Assembly: GCA_019802505.1 (NCBI GenBank) | Contig: JAFMOC010000038.1 | Coordinates: 2,537,001 to 2,601,000, forward strand | Direction: 5' to 3' | DNA: 64,000 nucleotides | Origin: Corydoras sp. C115 | Taxonomy: Eukaryota > Chordata > Actinopteri > Siluriformes > Callichthyidae | Shown here: piece by piece, positions 46,736 through 59,774 of the stretch | How the letters are laid out: each line of letters starts with the position of its first letter | How positions within the stretch are numbered: position 1 is the first letter of the stretch | Notes under the pieces: model-generated | The model's database searches: none | Told to the model about the DNA's origin: nothing | Seen by the model: only the letters and a program-made list of their open reading frames with translations | Program-made: the position numbers and the translations under genes

Positions 46736-47289
46736 CGTCATGGTGTGATATTCTAAAGATGGACAAACACATTTCTCTTACCAATCATTTATTCTACACG
46801 TCGACATGAATCGGATGCATTGAATAGCCACTTGAGTGTGATATAAAAGAGCACAGTTAGTAATAGATTTTAAACACCAGGTTTAACAGCCATTGCTGTT
46901 TCTGCACAACAAGCGCTGCTCTCAATAGAACCCTCCCTTTATCGGTTAAAAACTTGTGCAATACAAAGTCAATCTTTGTGCAATACTTTGTATCATTCTG
47001 CAATTTAAGTGCAATTATGATATACATAGTGTATTTTATTATGTTTTATGTACACACACATATAAATATATCAATTTTACTGTATTCTGGTATTATTTCA
47101 GTATATTGCTTTACATTTCAATAATCAGATTTTTCCTTTCTCTTTGATGGTGCCAAAAAAGAGATTTTTCCCATGGTGTGACTAATAAATAACTAATAAA
47201 TAAATGTTACCTTTTCTTACCGTATCTATCTTATCTCTTAAGGTATATGTTATATGTCACACTGAAAGCCGACACAGTTATGTTACTGA
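46736..47289. other. intergenic, nothing recognised
   Basis: AT-rich unique DNA. Confidence 0.5.
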
Positions 47290-47690
47290 GAGCAAGAGAC
47301 AGTTGGAATAAAAAAAACTGTGAAATAAACAAGAAATTGTGTGTGAGAGAGGTGAAAAAAGAGAGAGGGGGAAAAGATATAGATAAACTGAGGACAGAGA
47401 CTTGGGGAATAAGAGGAAGAGCGATTCAGACGGCGAATCAGACAGGAAGAGTGGGAGAAAGGGAGCTATAGAGAGACACAAGAGACAGAACTAAAAGGAG
47501 AGAGACCAAGTTAGGAACAAGAGAGAGATACACAGAGAGGGACAGACAGTGAGAGGAAAGAAATGACAGAGAGATTTAAAAAGAATAGAATAAAAGAGAG
47601 AAAGATACAAAGAGATTTAGAGAGTGTCAGAGAGAAGGGAGAATGGGGAAGAGACAGGAAATGGGCAAGAAGAACAGAAGCAGGATGAAA
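47290..47690. repeat. long polypurine (GAGA-rich) tract
   Basis: About 400 bp dominated by A and G on the + strand, with repeated gagaga and aggaga motifs; the largest of three such tracts. Confidence 0.8.
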
Positions 47691-49424
47691 TGTGAAGAAC
47701 AGGATGGGGTCGGTGTTATCGACTCAGACGTTCTGCAGATCATCTCGAAATGTGGAATTATCCCCCAAAGGAAGGGATGAAGTCACACAGCCAATCAAGA
47801 AAGGGCAGGACGACAGTGGTAGCGGGATTGTGTGTATATGTGAGAGAGAAAGTGAGAGGGTGTGTGTCGGTGTTAAAGGAGAGATGGGGGTTCTAAATCA
47901 GGATCTATTTTACAGAGCACCCTGAAAGCCGCCAGACTTTTTCATTTCAGCTCAGCTATAACAGCCACCATCTCCATTACGCACACACATACACATGCAC
48001 ACATATACACACATGCATGCTCACACACAAAATTTCACAGGGGTGGACACGTGCACACACACACACACACTTTTCTGAAGAACATTATACAAAATATTCC
48101 ATATCTGGCCTTAGAGCACTTAGAGAAGCCTAGTGAATTTAAATGATTATCATTCTTGTCATTTTATCATCATCACAATAATTCATACTAAATTTGAATT
48201 ATATATTAATTTGATTTTGTTAGATTTTACTTTTACAATATAGTCATAAAGCTGATTTTCAGTAATCCAAAAAGTCAACAAATCATTAACTTAAACAAAG
48301 CTACAATTATCCTCAATTACAAACATTCAGGCTCAGCTGTCTTTGAGCACATTACAGATTCAAAAACAAACACCAACAGGAGTACCAAAAATCATTACAA
48401 ATTTAAGAATCATATAAAGTGGATAAGCAAGAAAATGCAGTAAATAAAACTGCATAGGAATGAAAAAGAAAAGATAGAGCAATAAAATGTGAAAAGCAAC
48501 ATAATTGGTGGTAGATATTATTTAACTATTTTACTGTTCTAACATGCCATTTTCAAACAATACTTGGCCATGACTAGATATGTATCATTTCAAGTAATGA
48601 GATTTGAGCAGAAAATTCTAAGGGGAAAAAAACCCCACTATATTACTTTTTTTATTAAATCATTTAGAAGCAAGGGAGTTTGTTTACAGTATATAGCTGA
48701 ACATTGTTAATGCAGCATTGCAGCATCAACTGTCTTACACATATTTTGTGATTTGTCATTTGTGAAAAATTACCTTAAAGTGAAGTCTTTAACGCAAAGG
48801 TGTTAGGAATTTATTCCACAGGCCTAATTGTTGTACATTTAATTTGCAAAAAAGGCATCAATCAGGGCAGGTGTTTAAAAGATTCTGACACAGACAAATG
48901 TCAAAACAAGAGCGTCCGACATTGTGTGTGTGAAGTTGTGGGAAGTGTTTGCATCAATTATGTATATTCCCCATTTAGTTGTAGGGTGGTGTTCACGTAT
49001 TACATGCTTTTTGTGTTGTTTGTTTTTTTTGGGTCAAAGATGTTTATACATAAATCACTGCCACCATCATCACACTTTAACCAATTCTTTTTCTAAATCT
49101 CTTTCTTTTTCTCCAAAAAAGAATATAAGTACACCTGCTTTAAATGCTGATTAATTCTATCAGGACATAAAAAGATCTGGTCTTTAGAAGTTATTAAAAT
49201 TCAACACATACGACCAGAACACAACAAATAACATTAACCAAAATGCATTAGTGACAAAACATTAATGCACTCTTACTGCTTTTAGTTGTTAAAAGGGTAC
49301 GGTCAGGTATTGTTATTCAAAAGATCTTGAATAAGCGTGACCATCTCTATAAAAGCAGATGTTTTAGCATTTTCACTGTTTTGAAACATTTGTGTGTTAA
49401 CACAAATTCAATGCCACAACTGAT
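47691..49424. other. intergenic, nothing recognised
   Basis: CA-rich patch at 47980-48072; otherwise AT-rich DNA with no supported gene. Confidence 0.5.
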
Positions 49425-49800
49425 GCCTTAAATGAGTAATTGTTGCTTTTCATCAATCTGGGAAGTGTTAGAAGGCCATTTCCAAACCCTTTAAAGTCCA
49501 TCGTTCTACAGTAAAAAAGATTATTTACAAGTGGAAAACATTAAAGGCAGCTGGCAAACTTCCCAGAAATGTATATCCTAGCAAATTCATCCCAAGGTCA
49601 GTGCATGCAATGCTCAGAGAAACTCCAAAAAGCTATATTTCAGACTCCAAAGGACTCAGTAAGCATGTTAAACGTTTAAATTCTTGACAGTATAATTGCA
49701 AAAGGCCTAAACAAGTATGGCTCATTTAGAAAGGTTGCTAGGTCAAAGTATATTTCTGCAAGAAATACAGCAGCAAAGCATGACAGCCAAAAGTCTACCG
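49425..49800 (+). mobile_element. Tc1-like transposase relic
   Basis: Strings such as ggcagctggcaaacttccca, aaattcatcccaaggtcag, tgcaatgctcagagaaact and aacaagtatggctcattt match the N-terminal coding part of a widespread fish Tc1 element. Frames are broken by several stops; no inverted ends found. Confidence 0.7.
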
Positions 49801-50590
49801 ATATAACATTATAACCGCACACGGACAGGACTAACAGAGGGACAATAACTCAGATGGGAGAATGTAGAGCAGCAGAGAATAACCTGACGAAATGAATGTG
49901 CATCACATTAGGTTTGTGCTTGGAGCTACTTATGATGTCCTTTTAACCTCTCAGAACCCTGGGCTATGGGTAGGTGAAAATTGAAGTTATAAATTATGTG
50001 CAGGGAATGAAAAGGTAAAGCACATTTTGTTGTCATTAATGGTTTGCATGTCTCAGGGATGCTCCAAGAGGAGACATTATGTGATGCATAGGTGCTTAGC
50101 AGGTTTATTTTTTAAAAAGTGTTTTAAGGGGAATGCTAAGCTTGCTCATGCTATTTGTGGAACAATCTGGTTGATGCGTGAAGAACATAGCATGGAAAGG
50201 ACAAGGTGTTGTATAGGGACAATGCAGTAACGCATTAGAACAGAAACTGCTAGCAGATGTACAAAGGTAAAAAAGCTATTGCAGTAACTGCATCAAGCAT
50301 AAATATGGTGCTTTATACAGATCACAAAATAATTGTTTATTTTATAGCATTAAGAGTTCTACTGTACAAGAATTTTATACAGTATTTGAAAGGAAAATAT
50401 TTAGGGATGCAGATTTGAGACACAAAAACATTAAAAGAAGTTGCCCATCCGACGTCCCTTGTTAGCTTGCATAAAGTAATGGATAGATTTAGATCTGGGG
50501 AGGGCAATTAATTCTCCACATGAAAAACTTGGCCTTTTGTCGAGGGACAAACTTATAGTGACTATTTTATTAACGTGTGGGCATGTGTTG
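49801..50590. other. intergenic, nothing recognised
   Basis: AT-rich. Open frame 50027-50230 has no family resemblance. Confidence 0.5.
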
Positions 50591-51060
50591 TGTCACAGGT
50601 GCCTGGGGCACCTGTCCCTCGTTTGTGTTTTTCATTGTCTCAGCTGGGTGATTGGTTTGTTTCTGTGCATGTGATTAGTTGGTTTGTTATTTAGTTTCCG
50701 TTTCCCCTCATTTCGGTGCACGTCTTTGTTTGTGGTGTTTTACCCAGGTGTTAGTTGTTTCGTTTGTTCCCCTCTTTCCGTTGGTGTCCCTACACCACTT
50801 TTAATAATAAACCTGTTTTTTTTTTTTATACCTGGTGTTCTCTGGACTCTTCATCCGCGCTCAACTACGGAACGGCGCTGCGCAGTATCCCCGCGCAAGC
50901 TTATATCCGTGGGAGTGTTTCATCCAGCGGACCGTCGTACGCAATTTTCTCCGCGTAGCCGGTCCCAGGAAGCGCTCTCTAGGCGCGAGTGGTGTACGCA
51001 ATTTCCCTGCGTAGCCGATTTCCCGGGGAAGAACGGAGCATCTAACAGGTTGGAAATCAA
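50591..51060 (+). mobile_element. LTR-like block (possible solo LTR)
   Basis: Starts TGTCACAGGTGCC, with a perfect hairpin (ACAGGTGCC and GGCACCTGT, 3-nt loop, 50595-50615). A T-rich U3-like part with GATTGG follows, then AATAAA (about 50807-50812), a T run, and a GC-rich end with many CpGs. This is the layout of fish Gypsy-type LTRs. The right boundary, target duplication and primer-binding site are not identified. Confidence 0.45.
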
Positions 51061-51489
51061 ATCTCTGGATATCTCTGCTTTGAACACTTATGTGTGATGT
51101 ATATGTGATGTAAATTACATTTCCCATTCACCTTATGCGGGCCAGAGAGTGTCAGCCTAAGGGCTGGATGCTGCCTTGGGGTCATACAATGCCCAGGTCT
51201 GCTTTAGATTGTAAAGTAGAATGGGAGGTAATAGGCTGGGCTCTATGTATAACCTTATTAATTAGCTCAAATTTTAACATTTCAATTTCCCAAAGGTGCT
51301 TACCATTTTTTAAGAAAAGTCAATGTCAGTCAGTGGAAGTAGAATATTTTTTTGACATGCTGGTACCTGCAATGCTTATCAATTTATTGTAGGAAACAAC
51401 AAGTGAGGCTGAATACTGAGTAAACAACTTTAAATAACTGAGTAAATCTTATTAATAGACACTTAACACTAGTGTATCACAGTTATATA

Positions 51490-51910
51490 CCTTCAGTTTT
51501 CCACTGTGAAGAACTTCAAGTTTTTTGGAATCTTTATTTCCCATGACCCAAATTGGAAAACTAACATAACGGAGGATGTACTTTATGCCATAGCTGAAAA
51601 GTATGACTTGCCACAGGTGTATTTCAAGAAGTTTTATACCGTAGTCATTGAATCAGTGCGGTGTGCATTCATCACTGTGTGGTTGGAGGAGCCACAGAAC
51701 GGGATCAGACTGCAAAGAACAGTATGAACAGGCTAAAAAATAATCTCTGGCGCCCTCCTGCCCATCCTTCTGGACATGTACTCATCAAGAACCAGCAAAC
51801 AAGAAAAAAAATGATTTCACATTCAGCACACCATGGAAATGACCTTTTTCCCCTCTGGCAGGCATTACAGAATCTCCAAATTCCAAACACAAGAGCTTTT
51901 CTCTTGTAAT
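51490..51910 (+). mobile_element. non-LTR retrotransposon ORF2 relic (C-terminal part)
   Basis: Reads VKNFKFFGIFIS, FYTVVIESVRCAFITVWLEE and LQRTV, then in another frame HPSGHVL, HHGNDLFPLWQAL and NTRAFLL. This is the thumb and C-terminal pattern (FKFLGxHIS, TVW, HPGHxLFxLLPSG, RTxRFxxSFFP) of Rex1/CR1/L2-type elements. It is frameshifted and stopped. Confidence 0.7.
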
Positions 51911-52702
51911 AAACCCCAATAAATAGTTGCCCAGTAGTATTGCCTGCTTCTAGCTACAATACTGTACAAGCCACAATTTCATTTTCTGTATACACCTGCA
52001 CCTCATACATCTTGCAGATAATGAACAATAAATGGTGAATAATGGCTGATACATGTCTAATTGTATAAGCTTTGTCTATATATTCATCTATAGCTTCTAC
52101 GAAGACTGTGTGTTTCAATATGTTCCACCAAATATTTTTGACTCTGACTCCATAAAGAAATGCTGTATACTATGCCTTTCTCCATCAAAGAGACATTAAA
52201 AGTCTTCCTAATGAGCTTGATGTGAGCTCCCCATAGAATCACGTAGCTTAGAAAGCAAGAACATCTTAAAAGCAAATATAAGCCTCACTCTAGTAAATCA
52301 CATCTCAGATAGCACTAAAGGGCAACATCTGCCAAGACTGAAGCCAGATCTAAAGGTTTTATTAATATCTTGCTCTACTTAAGAGGAAAATGTGATATTT
52401 CTTAACCTGTTTCCTATCCTGCTACTGGAATTGAGATTTGAGTCTAAACTTTACTAGGAGAAAAAACATTTTACAATAAACTTTATGCAACTGTAAAATA
52501 TCTAAACAGTGCAATCCTGTAGAGCAGGTATATGCAGCCTACTAGACGAGTAATAGGTTCAAAATGTTAATTGTCTGACATCATGGAAAGGATCATAAGA
52601 GATACAGACTTGGGCATATAAAATTCAATAACTGCACTGCTCAAAAATTAATGGAACAATTAAATTCCAAATAAAATCTTGAGCAATGACAAGAAATACA
52701 AG
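51911..52702. other. intergenic, nothing recognised
   Basis: AT-rich unique DNA. Confidence 0.5.
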
Positions 52703-52713
52703 GTGAAAATATT

Positions 52714-53065
52714 CATTCATTCATTCATTATCTCCCGCTTTATCCTCTATTAGGGTCGCAGTGGGGTTCCCCATGCCCATCCATGGGAGAACATCTCAGG
52801 CGCCGGGTAGATAGACCCAGGACAGGGCGCCAATCCATCGCTGGGCACACACTCACTCAGACAGACACACTCTATATGGAACAATTTTGAGAATTCAATT
52901 GACTTGATCCATGCTTTTGGACTGTGGGAGGAAACCGGAGAACCCGGAGGAAACCCACACAGACACGGGGAGAACATGGAAACTCCACCCAGATGGGGAT
53001 TCGAACCGGTAATCCCCAGCGCTGAGAGGCGAACGTGCTAACCACTAAAACACCGTGCCGCCCAC
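52714..53065 (-). mobile_element. V-SINE copy, full length
   Basis: Duplication GTGAAAATATT at 52703-52713 and 53066-53076. Confidence 0.92.
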
Positions 53066-53076
53066 GTGAAAATATT

Positions 53077-54890
53077 TACTAATTGAAGATTATGTAATTT
53101 GTTGAGGACAAAAATGCTGTGACAATGGTCACTGGAAGCCAAGATTTTCAAAGATAATTTTGTAGGGCTCTTGTGGTGCTCCACTTGCAAAAAGGTGCAG
53201 ATAGCAGTATTGCTGGTTGGCTGATCCACTTTTACAGCTTTGCAAGTTTATTTTTTTGCCTAAAGGCCCATGCCCTGGTATCTCCTCCATGATCTTAAGG
53301 CTTTGATTAGAGATACAGCAGACCTTGTGAAGGCATGTTTGGAAAAACTGGACTAACTCAGTGAAACCAGTGAAATAACAAGGACACTAACAAACCACAT
53401 ACTCCTAAACTAGAGATTAATTGATTAAGAGGAATAAATGAAGAGTAATTGAATGTGGCAGGCACCTACAAAACCATTTATTTTTGGTTGTCTATTGATG
53501 CACAATGTGGCTTTCATTGCACCAATGCTGATGCTTCCTATCTGGAAAGACTAATATCCCTGATGTTTAACTGACTTGGTTTTATACTGCTGTGATTAAG
53601 CGTTCTCTATATCTAAGCAGTGTATAATAAATAATAGAGAAAATACAGTCTTTTAAGTTACTATTTTAACTTTTGTCTAAGCTTTTCATTAATTTGCACA
53701 AAAGGATTCAGGCAGAAATGTGACCACGATGCTTGATAAATGTACAGACATCAATTCGGAGAACTGTTGGGGACTGGTAACAACTACACTAATTAAAAAT
53801 TAATTATGGCCAGATGGCACAGAAGTTTGAAGATGTTTATTGTTCAGGTCATGTAATGTAACATTGTATTCACTCAATCTGCATTAAAATCTAAACCCTG
53901 TCGGATCTTTGCTACTTTTAAGTTTTTTTGACTCGCAATCATGCTTTCATACCCGCCAGCTTTGCTCATGCAACATAACTGTGTATTTTCATGTCAGTTT
54001 TCTTGTTGCATCTGAGTTTTTGCCCTAAACCTGTTCTGTAATTGTTTTGTGTACATGTAGTTTTGCTTATGCCTTGCACTCTTTCTCAGTATTCTGTTTT
54101 GCCTTTGTGCTTATTACAAGTCATTGTTTGTTCTCTTTGTTTCCATTGTGCAGCTGTTAAATATTCATTCTCTGTGCCTTGCTTTTCCCATTGCTTACAT
54201 ATCGCAATTTATGTTACCAGCCTTGTGTCTGTTGTTCTTTATTGTACACACCAATCAGCCATAAGAATCAACCATTGCCCTGTGTCTACACTTACTGTCT
54301 ATTTCGTCAGCCCTATTTACAATATGGGTGTACTCTGTAGTGCTCCAAATGCAGATCTAAGTTCATTTGTTTTTTTGTATACTGTGTCAGCCCACTTGTA
54401 CATACAGAGTGCACTACTTAAGTGGTGGGATACTCTTAGCCTTGCGATGAAACTGATGTGAGTAGTATGTTTGTCTGGTATACTAGAAGAAGTAGATTCG
54501 ACACAGCAATGCTGCTGAAGTTTTTGATGACTATATCTACACACTACCCCCCCCCCCATTTGACACACATTTGTACAATCAATAAGTGTAAAATCGTATT
54601 CATCACCTTATATGTTGCTTCACACTTTGTGTTGGTCGTCCTCTGGGCCTTTACTATATAGTTGGATGTAATGCGGCTATCAACAGTTCAGAGGTCACAC
54701 AGATATTACAAAACTCATGCAACACCACTGTGTCATATCTTTACAGAGCAGCACAGCACAAAATAATACAATACTTCACATTAGAGTCTCTGCAATGTTA
54801 AAAATGATTCTATAAATTGTGTTCGAGAATCTGCATATAGCATTATAAGGTCATGCAAGAGATTGTATAGTACATACTATATTATTATAT
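53077..54890. other. intergenic, nothing recognised
   Basis: AT-rich; frame 54042-54461 is a hydrophobic chance frame with no domain. A C run lies near 54547-54557. Confidence 0.5.
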
Positions 54891-54895
54891 ACTAT

Positions 54896-55008
54896 AGGAC
54901 GGCATGGTGTATAGTGTTAAGATGGTGCTAACACAAATTTGCCTCTTAGCACTAGATTGGCGCACTATCCTGGGTGTATTTGCCCATAATGAGCTTGGGA
55001 CACATTTG
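54896..55008 (+). mobile_element. decayed V-SINE fragment
   Basis: Head-like ggacggcatggtgtatagtg is joined to tail-side gattggcgcactatcctggg; the core is deleted. Confidence 0.6.
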
Positions 55009-55247
55009 TGATTTATTTTATAAAGTGCTTATATTCGTTACTGACAAAAGTATTAAAACTATAGTAACCCGGCACACATGAGCTTTGGTTTGGGCTCATT
55101 TTAATAATGTTTTAAAAATGCAACTACAAATGTAAGATATGTGCACAAAAGGAACTGTTTAGCTGGGTCTTGCTTATTTAAGAAAAGGTGACTCAAGAGC
55201 AACCTAAAGCAACAACACTTATTTTGCTATTCAACAAGTTCTTATAT

Positions 55248-55249
<2 letters not shown>

Positions 55250-55296
<47 letters not shown>

Positions 55297-55632
55297 GACC
55301 CAGGACAGGGCGCCAATCCATCGCTGGGCACACACTCACTCACACAGACACACTCTATATGGGGCAATTTTTGAGAATTCAATTGACTTGATCCATGTTT
55401 TTGGACTGTGGGAGGAAACCGGAGAACCCGGAGGAAACCCACGCAGACAGGGGGAGAACATGGAAACTCCACCCAGATGGGGATTCGAACCGGGAATCCC
55501 TAGCGCTGATAGGCGAACGTGCTAACCACTAAGCCACTGTGCCGCCATATATATATATATATTAAATATGTCGCCATAAATATATTTATATATATATTTA
55601 TATATATATTTATATATATATTTATATATAAT
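55250..55632 (-). mobile_element. V-SINE lacking its 3' tail, inside a (TA)n tract
   Basis: TA repeat at 55250-55297, SINE body 55298-55546 on the minus strand with an intact head, then TA-rich repeats to 55632. The tail segment (from cattatctcccgc to gggcagatag) is missing. Confidence 0.88.
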
Positions 55633-55689
55633 GTTAAATATTTTCATATTACTGAAGCCTATAATTAAGAAATACCCAATATAATGTTT

Positions 55690-55925
55690 GATTCACATAA
55701 AGATTTACAACATCAAGCAACTGATACAAAAACTACTAAAAGGAAAAATCACTTGACCTTCACCGAACTTCCTGCTTCCCAACTAAAATCTACTGGCAAG
55801 TCACCTGGGTCAGATAGAGTGACAGCAACTCTCTCAAAGTCCCTTCAGTCCCAGCTCGACCCAGATTTATATGCTGTATTTTGGTCTGTTTGGAACCTGG
55901 CTCTCTCACTCAGCTTTCCAAAAAA
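55690..55925 (+). mobile_element. reverse-transcriptase fragment of a LINE
   Basis: Translates to ASQLKSTGKSPGSDRVTATL and LYAVFWSVWNLALSLSFPK, like the start of RT domains (K-x-PGPDxIPxxLL ... IFNLSLSxxxxP). It ends in AT-rich DNA with a short TATAACT tandem (55955-55995). Confidence 0.6.
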
Positions 55926-55995
55926 TAATAACAAAATTCTTAAAATAAAATATTACTTTATAACTTATAACTTATAACTTTATAACTTATAACTA

Positions 55996-57960
55996 TAACT
56001 AAAATATGAAAAAGGTTTTTTTGTCTTGTAGGAAAGTACCAACTCTTGCAAAGGTCACAGCAATGATTATATTATTTTTATACATAATTATATATATCTT
56101 TTTTGTCATAAGAGAGTGGCTGTGCATTAAAATCTGCTAAATGTGCATGTTTTTGTTTAATAAACTGGATAGTCTGAATCTCTCAATTAATAAAAAGAAA
56201 TATGAATTATATGTTCATGAGCTTGTAGAAGGCTTGTAAAGTAATTAAATGTTAAGCCTCCTGTTTTCCATTCCAAAAGCTCTTTGTTTCTGTAATTGTT
56301 TCTGAAAGTAAAACATAATGAGTAATATTATTGTATTGCCTTTTAATAGATGTGGTAGTGGGGTTGTGTGGCTTAGATATTCCTCGGGCTTTAGGCACCA
56401 CTTAACAAAAATGAGGTTTGGAGACTATTTATAGACTATAAGCATCCTGAAGGTGATTTACTTACAGTGTACGCCCCAAAATTCAATCAAAAAGTGACAA
56501 AACGTTAACAAAATGATATATACAGATAGACACTTGGAGTAAGATGGGCGTATGTGTAATAACTCACACCATACAAGCAATAAAAGCACCGGCCCTCTAA
56601 CTAGCTTTAAGCAGCTTATCGTCATAGAGTTTCTTATGCTTTAGCTTTCTCTGCATACAACCCTGCAACCCAATTCCTAAAACCATAGCCCTTATATACC
56701 CCCAAGTCCCACCCCCAAGTCCCACCAAATGGTAATTAGTTTCAGAAAGGATAAATACAGCCATACTGATAAATCACCATGTACTACATTTACTATAAAT
56801 ATATTAAGTATACATTTCTTACACAAACCGGTAAGTATACTTATAGCTTGGCATGCCAAATGTTTGTTTCATTAATTATTTAATTTCCTTGCAGGTTCCT
56901 GAACTTCTCCATCCTAACCTTCTTCATAGGTTCTTCCTAGGGTTTAAAGGTGAAAGTGAATTGCATGTTTTCACTTTAACAGATTCAGGTAAGTTGTCCA
57001 TACAATATTTAATGTCTTTCCATAGTCTTTAATACTAATGGTGAAAACATGGTGATGTATCAAAGCTCAGGAACTAACCAAAATAGAAAAGAAGTTTTAT
57101 CAAAAGGTAAACAAATTGGATTCTTTAAAATATACTAAAATTTAAATGTGATTCTAAATGAAGAACGACATCGTAAAGAATTCCTGTCCTGATGGAAAAT
57201 TCTGTACCTTAACCAAAACATTTAGGGGACCTTGAGTGAAGGACTTTACATTGTGCTTTGCAGACCAATCTTTTTTTTAATTAAATATGATGAAATCTTT
57301 TGAACACTTAGCATTTGCTTTTACACAGAAGATGTAGTTCTCAGTTTTTCTTGCTTGTCCATGGCTGTCCTTTCCTTTAAGAGTCTTTAGCCAAATCCTT
57401 TAATTAATGGATTTATTTACTTTACTAATTTGTCATTATTATTTAAATCAGTTTTGTTATTTTTAGCTATACGTATGCGATACGCCAAATAAGCAGCCAA
57501 TACTCTTTCATAATGCATGTATCTAAAACTGCTATTCGATTTACATAGTAGATTTTCAACAGCACATTTTAAATATAACTAAATTTAAAAGAAAAATAGG
57601 GTGTTAATAATGTTTTTCTGAAACCGTGTACTGCTTTCTTATTATTTGGTTTATAGTTTCCCTTACATTTAGTGTTATATTAATATATTTTAATGTTATT
57701 TCTTTAAATGTCATTTTTATAATATGGGTTTTTAATAAAACTTTTATAATGTCAAGGTCTTTTTTTCACTCTGTCTGTCTCTGGCATTCTCCCTCTCTCT
57801 CATTTTGTATCAACATTCATATTTTCAGTGTAACTTTCTCTGCTTTTCATTTTTATTTAGCCGGTTTTGCATTCTTTGACTCATTTATTTAATAAGATTA
57901 ATAATACATCGCCTCCCTCACCAATTTTCTCTGTTTTGCATTGTTGTGGGTTCTGTCTCC
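55996..57960. other. intergenic; includes an exon-like piece at 56895-56988
   Basis: AT-rich. The 94-bp piece has acceptor tttccttgcag and donor gtaagt and is open in one frame (VPELLHPNLLHRFFLGFKG...). I recognise no protein. The rest has no supported feature. Confidence 0.35.
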
Positions 57961-59398
57961 TGTGTGTGTTTGTGTGTGTGTGTTATGTGTTTGTCTGTGT
58001 TAGGAGGAATTAGCATGCACTGCAGGAAGCTGACGGTCTTGGGAAGGCTTTCATATTAAATCCCATTTTCATGGAGGACAGGAGTCATCTTTAAACATGA
58101 GACGTCAAGCACCCCCCACCACACATAGCACCCTCCCCTCATCAACCTGCATCACACGACAGGGAAGCGAATCAAAGTCTGCAAATTATGGTCTATCAGG
58201 CTAAAGTAGTAGATCACAGAGTGTCATACAGGCCTTGGGCTATGGCTCTCAGCGCAGGCTCATTTTCCTGTATAATGCAGAATACAAAAGCCCAATAATG
58301 CACTGCTGCTGATGACATTCTGTATTTATTATGGTTTTGAAATCAACAGAACAAAACAATAAATCACAAAAAAGTTTCGATCGGTATGTCATGTTCAGGT
58401 TATTAATCAGTCCACAGTACCTCATAACCAATGCTTAGCAAACTCTGCTATAAAACAAACAAGCAAGATCATTTAGTCTGGAAAAATATACCACTAATTC
58501 TGTTATATACTGTATATGCTATTTAACAAAAAATAGACTTGCTTAATTTTTTTTCACTGCAAAATCCCCACTTTCCAAGGTCAGTCATGTTTTTTTCTAT
58601 ACACATACAATTGTGAAACTGCATGCCCGCACTTCACTTGGTGTCAAGTGAACAAAAAGTAATTTGAAATAGATTTAGCATTGGATGAAATCTAATTTAA
58701 TGTGACATTCACAAATCTTAAAGGCAATGAAGTGGCACAAAGAAACAACAGGCTGTACAGGGGCACTTCAGCGGTCAATAAGATTTTTACCTCATCTCTG
58801 TGAAGGAATACTTTAAAAGTCTCCACATTTTTGTGTTTTTCTTGGCTCAAAAATGCCATTTACATGTGAACACTGCAACACTCAATCACACATTTTAAAT
58901 GTACACCAGAATGCAATTGCTCAATCTTTGGCCACCCAAATCTGAAATCACAGTTTTGATCAAAACACAAGGCCACACTACAGTTACACTACAGTTCTTT
59001 TTGAATGTAGGCACATGGCAATCAAAGTTTCAGCTTCGAGATCAAAAGTCAAGAATATGAGATTTTAAAACAATATTTTAATATAAAAAAAAAAACCCTT
59101 TTAATCATTTTAACTAAATGACGTCAACTCTATAGTTTTTAGGATAAATGCCAACTTATTAAATTTAATGTCGAAGTTTTGAAATAAGAATCAGAACTTT
59201 AGTGAAAATTTGTTTAGTGTCAAAATAATGAGCTGAAACATCAAGAAAAGATGAAAAGTTTTTGACATGTAAAGTAACAAGCAGAATATAAAAGAATATA
59301 TTTTTTAAAAACACCCCTATATCGTGTTAAATTACTTTATCCTAAATTAATTCTGCATGTGAAGTATAAAATTTTGTACAAAATGGACAATTTATCCT
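57961..59398. other. intergenic; GC-balanced segment 58010-58340
   Basis: The segment is repeat-free with motifs such as ttcatattaaatcccatttt and gcactgctgctgatgac, a possible conserved noncoding element. The remainder is AT-rich and unassigned. Confidence 0.35.
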
Positions 59399-59408
59399 TA
59401 GAAAACTT

Positions 59409-59774
59409 TCATTCATTCATTCATTCGTTCATTCATTATCTTCCGCTTTATCCTCTATTAGGGTCGCGGGGGGGTTCCCCATGCCCATTCAGGGGAGAAC
59501 GTTTCAGGCGCTGGGCAGATACACCCAGGACAGGGAGCCAATCTATCGCTGGGCACACACTCATACACACAAACACACTCTACATGGGGCAATTTTGGAG
59601 AACTCAATTGACTTGATCCATGTTTTCCGACTGTGGGAGGAAACCGGAGAACTTGGAGGAAATCCACGTGGACACGGGGAGAACATGGAAACTCCACCCA
59701 GATGGGGATTCGAACCGGAAATCCATAGTACTGAGAGGCGAACGTGCTAACCACTAAGCCACCGTGCCGCCCCA
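59409..59774 (-). mobile_element. V-SINE copy, full length
   Basis: Long tail of CATT units with one CGTT, complete head. Short duplication TAGAAAA at 59399-59405 and 59775-59781. Confidence 0.88.

Noticed and set aside
54042..54461. 139-codon hydrophobic frame
   Set aside because: No domain pattern and no splice or promoter context; T/C-rich DNA easily gives Leu/Ser/Cys/Val-rich frames.
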